In this document: positions 60,347 to 64,000 of the stretch, piece by piece
Layout: each line of letters begins with the position of its first letter
Numbering within the stretch: the first letter of the stretch is position 1
DNA from: Ardenticatenaceae bacterium
Lineage (GTDB): Bacteria; Chloroflexota; Anaerolineae; Promineifilales; Promineifilaceae
Direction: 5' to 3'
DNA length: 64,000 nucleotides
Assembly: GCA_020634235.1 (NCBI GenBank)
Contig: JACKCB010000006.1
Span: 124,001 to 188,000, forward strand
Translations under genes and position numbers: made by a program
The notes under the pieces: model-generated
The model's database searches: none
Seen by the model: only the letters and a program-made list of their open reading frames with translations
Told to the model about the DNA's origin: nothing

Positions 60347-61218
60347 GTACAAAACTGAAACCACAGCATTGGCCGATGTGGCTGATGTGGCGTTTGGGAG
60401 TGAATGCAGTGGCCTGGCGGCGGGTGGCCCGGCCGGGGCGCTTTGCCCTGGTTTTTCATGGGGTGGCCCGGCAGCGTTACCCGGATGTGCCGGCCGGGGT
60501 GCAGCCGCATCATACGGCGGACGAGCTGCGCCAGACGCTGGCCTGGCTGGCGGCCCGTTTTGCCTTTCTCACGCCGGATGAGTTTTTGCATGGCTCCCGG
60601 CCGGGGGTGCTGCTGACTTTTGACGATGGCCTGGCCAACAACTTTGAAGTGGCCCTGCCCATCCTGGAGACGTTTGCTGCCCCGGCGCTCTTTTTTGTGG
60701 CTACGGGGCACATTGCCGCGGCTGAGGGGGGCAGCCGCTGGCTGCATTTTTGCCGCGCCTGGGCGGCGCAGGGTTGGGGGGATGCGGCTGCTGTGCCGGC
60801 GGCCATTGGCCACGAATTTTACGACGGTATGACGGAGGCGCAGTTGGCCGCTTGTGGCCGCCACCCGCTCATCACCCTGGGCGGGCATACGGTGACTCAT
60901 CCCTTCCTGACCCAGTGTGACGCGGTGGCCCTGGCGGGGGAGCTGGGCGAGTGCCGGCGCTATTTGCAGGCTGTAACCGGCCAGCCGGTGGACACGTTTG
61001 CTTACCCGGCCAATGATTATGACCGGCGGGTGGCCGAGGCGGCGCGGCAGGCGGGCTACGCGGCGGCCTTTGCCGTCTCCGGCCGGGGTGCGGGGCTGCC
61101 GGCTTATGAGATTCCGCGGATAGGGTTGTATACCACCCATCCCGCTTACCTGGGCAGCAAGCTGAATGGGCTGCACCGCCGGCCGCTGGTGGGGCCGGCG
61201 CTGCCGGAGGGGGCGTGA
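60343..61218 (+). CDS. Polysaccharide deacetylase (CE4)
   Basis: A 291-residue CE4 enzyme with the full catalytic set: LLTFDDGLANNFE (Asp-Asp metal/catalytic), ITLGGHTVTHPFLTQ (HxxxH zinc motif), and TFAYPANDYDRRVAEAARQA. ALFFVATGHI is the usual strand. No signal peptide is visible, although an internal hydrophobic segment lies near residue 10-25. It is distinct from the deacetylase at 51.7 kb, so the locus has two N-deacetylation steps or two substrates. It overlaps the next exported protein. Confidence 0.9.
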   Translation: MSTKLKPQHWPMWLMWRLGVNAVAWRRVARPGRFALVFHGVARQRYPDVPAGVQPHHTADELRQTLAWLAARFAFLTPDEFLHGSRPGVLLTFDDGLANNFEVALPILETFAAPALFFVATGHIAAAEGGSRWLHFCRAWAAQGWGDAAAVPAAIGHEFYDGMTEAQLAACGRHPLITLGGHTVTHPFLTQCDAVALAGELGECRRYLQAVTGQPVDTFAYPANDYDRRVAEAARQAGYAAAFAVSGRGAGLPAYEIPRIGLYTTHPAYLGSKLNGLHRRPLVGPALPEGA

Positions 61219-62885
61219 TGCGCCGCTGGCGCTGGTGGCTGCTGTTGTGTGTGTGCCTGGCGGGGCTGTTGTGGGGTGGTTCCCGGCCGGGGCAGGCCCA
61301 AAGTGATTTGCCCTGGGTAACGCCCTTCACGCCGCAGCGGGTGTTGTGGGTCGCCCCCCAAGGCACGGGGCCGGGCACGCTGGCCGAGCCGGCCAGCCTG
61401 GCTTATGTGGTGAAATCGGCCCGGCCGGGGGATTTGGTCTGGCTGCTGCCCGGCACCTATGCCGGGGGCGAAGCGCTGTATATGCTGCGCGATGGCACGG
61501 CCGAGGCGCCCATTGTGTACCGCGCCTGCCCGGCAGCCCACGTGGTGCTGGATGGCGGCGTGGCCTTTGCCAGTGCCTACACCTGGTTTTGGGGGCTGGA
61601 CATGACCAACGTCACCGATCCGGGTGAGGTGGTTGGCTTTATCCAGACGCCCGATGGGCCGGTGAAGGGGGGATCGGCGCTGGTGAATGTGAAGGTGCCG
61701 GGCACGCGGCTGATCAATAACGTGGTGCATGACGCCGTGCAGAGCCAGTCGGGCATTGGCGGCTGGGATGGCGGGCCGGGGCAGGTGTATTACGGCAACA
61801 TCGTCTATGGCAACGGCCAGAATCCGGAGACGGACCGCGCGCCGCACGGCACTTACACCCAGAATAACTACGCCGCCGATGGCTACAAATATTTCGTGCA
61901 CAACATCATCCTGGACCACGCGGCGTTGTGCGGCGAGAAGTGTTATAACTTCCATGCCCATACGCAGGGTGCGGGGACGGTGTCGGGCTATTACCTTTTC
62001 CAGAATGTGATGGCCAATGGCCGGCTGGCTATTGGCGGGGCCAATGCCAATCTCTCGCCTTCGGACCATCACGTGGTGCTGCAAAATTACTTCTATGACA
62101 TGGGCAAGATTCAACTGGGCTTCCGCAAGCCGTGGCAAGGGCTGTTTGCGGAGAATTATGTGGCCCGCAACAGCAGCGCGACATTGACGATTTGGGGGGC
62201 GGGGGAGACGGCCTTTACGCCGCCGGGAGCGACGATTGTGCGCGATAATACGTTTGTGTATCAGGATAACTGGCATTACCTGGACCTGTACAGCATGACG
62301 ACGACGGGGCTGCTGGGCAGTGCGCCGCTCCGGCCGGGTGACCTCATCGACGATAATTATTACGGTGAGGATGTGCGGGTGAAGTATTGGGTGGCGGAGC
62401 AGACGCTGAGCCTGAAATCGCTGGCGGCCTGGACGGCGCAGTCGCAGCAGGATGGTAATGTGTTGGGTTTTGACGGGCATTCGGTGGTGGGACCGAACCC
62501 GACGGCGAGCGTGGTTTTTGCCCTGCCGAATGCGTATGAACCCGGCCGGGGCCATCTGGCCATCTATAACTGGGCCGGTGCCGCGGAGACGCTGGTTGAT
62601 CTGGCGCCTATTTTGCCGCCGGGCAGCGCGTTTGGCCTGTATGATCCGCAGAATCTGTTTGGCGAGCCGGTGCTAACGGGCACCTTCGACGGCGAACCGC
62701 TGGCCGTGCCTACGCCGGCCGAGTTCCAGAGCTACGTGGTGCTGCCGGCTGTGCCCGATCAGGCCCACGTGTGCGACCCGGATTATGCCCGGCCGGGGTT
62801 GGCCGGCTACCTCGTCTGGCCCCTGCTGGCCCTGGCTGGCAGCGCGGTGTGGGCGGTGGCGCGTTGGTTGGGGGGGCGTGGGTGA
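61218..62885 (+). CDS. Secreted right-handed parallel beta-helix protein with C-terminal membrane anchor
   Basis: A 555-residue exported protein. Residues 1-25 form a signal peptide, residues about 60-340 show the short aromatic/Asn-rich strands of a pectate-lyase-like right-handed beta-helix (ADGYKYFVHNIILDHAALCG, NVMANGRLAIGGANAN, HHVVLQNYFYDMG), and residues about 530-550 are a final membrane segment followed by RWLGGRG, consistent with a tail anchor. Beta-helix proteins often lyse or bind acidic polysaccharides, and this one sits in the polysaccharide locus. The stop of the previous gene lies in its start (GTGATG). Confidence 0.75.
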   Translation: MRRWRWWLLLCVCLAGLLWGGSRPGQAQSDLPWVTPFTPQRVLWVAPQGTGPGTLAEPASLAYVVKSARPGDLVWLLPGTYAGGEALYMLRDGTAEAPIVYRACPAAHVVLDGGVAFASAYTWFWGLDMTNVTDPGEVVGFIQTPDGPVKGGSALVNVKVPGTRLINNVVHDAVQSQSGIGGWDGGPGQVYYGNIVYGNGQNPETDRAPHGTYTQNNYAADGYKYFVHNIILDHAALCGEKCYNFHAHTQGAGTVSGYYLFQNVMANGRLAIGGANANLSPSDHHVVLQNYFYDMGKIQLGFRKPWQGLFAENYVARNSSATLTIWGAGETAFTPPGATIVRDNTFVYQDNWHYLDLYSMTTTGLLGSAPLRPGDLIDDNYYGEDVRVKYWVAEQTLSLKSLAAWTAQSQQDGNVLGFDGHSVVGPNPTASVVFALPNAYEPGRGHLAIYNWAGAAETLVDLAPILPPGSAFGLYDPQNLFGEPVLTGTFDGEPLAVPTPAEFQSYVVLPAVPDQAHVCDPDYARPGLAGYLVWPLLALAGSAVWAVARWLGGRG

Positions 62886-64000
62886 AAGGGAAGGTGGCCC
62901 ACGAATCCCGCCTGCGCCTGGTCTACCTGATTGGCTTTTTGGGTTTTGGTGGCAGCGAGCGGCAGTTGTTTTTGCTGTTGAGCCATATGGACCTGCGGGA
63001 CATGGAGGTGCATGTGGTTGTCTTTAATGACAGCCCCGGCGAGACGTATGAAGTGCCGCTGCGGGCGCTGGGGGTGCAGGTGTGGCAGATGCCGCCGGAA
63101 GTGCGGGGTGTGGTGGCGCGCGCCCGCTATTTGCTGCGCCTGTTTCGCCGGCTGCGCCCCCAGGTGGTGCATTCGTGGACGTTTCATGACAATGTGTATG
63201 CGGGGCTGGTGGGGTGGCTGGCCGGCGTGCCGCGGCGTTGGGGGTCGCTGCGCAATTCGTACTATGCGCGGGAGGTGCAGCATTTGCCGGCCGGACTGCG
63301 TTGGCTGGCCCTGTACAGTGGGCAGCGGCTGGTGGTGAATTCGCAGGCGCTGGCGGATGAGCTGCGGGCGGCCAGGCTCCCCGGCCGGCTCCCCGGCCGG
63401 TTCCCGGCCGGGCGCATTCTGGTGCTGCCCAACTGCGTGGAACTGGCCGCCGACGATGCTGCGCTGCCCGACCTGGCCGAATTTGGCCTGGAGGCGCGGC
63501 ACCAGGTGGTGGGCATTGTGGGCAATCTGCGCTACCAGAAGAACCACCTGCTGTTTGTGGAGGCGATGGCCCAGGTCATTGCCCAACAGCCGCTGGCCCG
63601 CGGGCTGATTGTGGGGCAGCCGCTGCCGCTGAACCCGGGGGTAGCGGAGGAGATTCGGGCGGCGATTGCCCGGCATGGCTTGCAGGAGAAGGTGCTGCTG
63701 GCCGGTTTCCGGGCGGATGTGCCGGCGCTGATGCGCCGCTTTGACGTGCTGGCCATGAGTTCGCGCTATGAGGGGATGCCCAATGTGGTGATGGAGGGGA
63801 TGGCGGCTGGCTGCCCGGTGGTGGCGACCCGCGTGGGGGGTGTGCCAGACCTGGTGGTGGCGGGGGTGAATGGTTTTGTGGTGCCGCCGGATGACGCGGC
63901 GGCGTTTGCGGCGGCGGTGGGCAGGTTGTTGGCCGACCCGGCCGGGGCGCGGGCGATGGGGGAAGCGGGCCGGCGCATGGCCGTTGAGCAGTTTGGCTGC
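62882..64000 (+). CDS. Glycosyltransferase family 4, cut by window edge
   Basis: A frame that begins with GTG at 62882 (GTGA overlap with the previous stop) and stays open to the window end, at least 373 residues. It opens with a Rossmann strand LVYLIGFLGFGGSERQLFLL and contains RILVLPNCVEL, HQVVGIVGNLRYQKNHLLFV, LIVGQPLPLN and SSRYEGMPNVVMEGMAAGCP, an intact GT4 donor site (the first Glu is in RYEG). The C-terminal end is missing. Residues around 163-180 carry an LPGRLPGRFPAGR insertion encoded by three adjacent CCGGCCGG motifs. It is not open from an ATG, so a simple ATG-based search would miss it. Confidence 0.88.
   Translation, partial: MKGKVAHESRLRLVYLIGFLGFGGSERQLFLLLSHMDLRDMEVHVVVFNDSPGETYEVPLRALGVQVWQMPPEVRGVVARARYLLRLFRRLRPQVVHSWTFHDNVYAGLVGWLAGVPRRWGSLRNSYYAREVQHLPAGLRWLALYSGQRLVVNSQALADELRAARLPGRLPGRFPAGRILVLPNCVELAADDAALPDLAEFGLEARHQVVGIVGNLRYQKNHLLFVEAMAQVIAQQPLARGLIVGQPLPLNPGVAEEIRAAIARHGLQEKVLLAGFRADVPALMRRFDVLAMSSRYEGMPNVVMEGMAAGCPVVATRVGGVPDLVVAGVNGFVVPPDDAAAFAAAVGRLLADPAGARAMGEAGRRMAVEQFGC
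63375..63412 (+). repeat. Tandem run of three CCGGCCGG palindromes
   Basis: GGCTCCCCGGCC occurs at 63375-63386 and 63387-63398, and a shortened variant with TTCCCGG follows. The first two units are read as PGR, the third as PAG because one base is missing, so the same DNA word is used in two reading frames within 38 bases. Confidence 0.85.

Larger units (their letters stand above)
1071..63946. repeat. Dispersed HIP-like palindrome CCCGGCCGGG, about 160 copies of the CCGGCCGG core
   Basis: The first copy is at 1071-1080 and the last at 63937-63946, with roughly one per 400 bases between. Copies lie in genes on both strands, in all three frames (read as PGR, RPG or PAG) and occasionally between genes (for example 24885, 28255). 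The count is by eye and may be off by a few percent. A palindrome this common resembles the cyanobacterial HIP1 octamer. Confidence 0.85.

Overview
The window is GC-rich (clearly above 60 % by eye), densely coded and free of rRNA, tRNA, insertion sequences and CRISPR arrays that I can see. Several things suggest a Chloroflexota bacterium (Anaerolineae-like): lipoproteins with Pro/Thr/Gly-rich linkers, a very large cyclase/AAA/TPR signalling protein, paired SPFH proteins and an ABC-type polysaccharide exporter. No marker gene is present, so this placement is inference. The most striking genome-wide trait is a palindrome, CCCGGCCGGG (core CCGGCCGG), which I counted by eye about 160 times, in both gene orientations and all three reading frames.

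Region 1 (1-13.9 kb) is housekeeping and signalling: a GyrI-like effector-binding protein, a membrane protein, a two-gene SPFH operon behind a good sigma70-type promoter, an ADP-forming acyl-CoA synthetase, a CPBP membrane protease, a 1364-residue soluble-adenylyl-cyclase-like protein, a beta-propeller-like protein and a rhodanese. Region 2 (17.4-21.6 kb, minus strand) is a likely operon of a histone-deacetylase-fold enzyme, glutamine-dependent NAD synthetase and an Eis-like acetyltransferase. It interrupts the surface-sugar genes.

Region 3 (14.1-17.3 kb and 21.7-64 kb, plus strand, running off the right edge) is a very large cell-surface polysaccharide or glycolipid locus. It holds a sugar-1-phosphate nucleotidyltransferase; three nucleotide-sugar epimerase/dehydratases; a C-methyltransferase; an O-antigen ligase/polymerase-like protein; an ABC exporter (Wzm/Wzt type with a C-terminal glycan-binding domain); about nine glycosyltransferases; three further methyltransferases; seven divergent sulfotransferases; nonulosonic-acid synthase and CMP-transferase; a fatty acyl-AMP ligase - acyl carrier protein - fatty acyl-AMP ligase cassette followed by a glycosyltransferase-like protein and a hexapeptide acyltransferase; two polysaccharide deacetylases; a GNAT-like protein; and several exported proteins. 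Many start codons overlap the preceding stop (ATGA, TGATG, GTGA), so long stretches are translationally coupled.

Read together, region 3 looks able to make, decorate (methyl, sulfate, acyl, nonulosonate) and export a complex extracellular glycan. The combination of multiple sulfotransferases with a dedicated fatty-acyl activation cassette next to sialic-acid-type genes is the best candidate here for an undescribed pathway. Two families of palindromic intergenic repeats (a 107-bp pair plus a related 20-bp-arm hairpin, and an inverted 49-bp pair) lie in the non-coding gaps.
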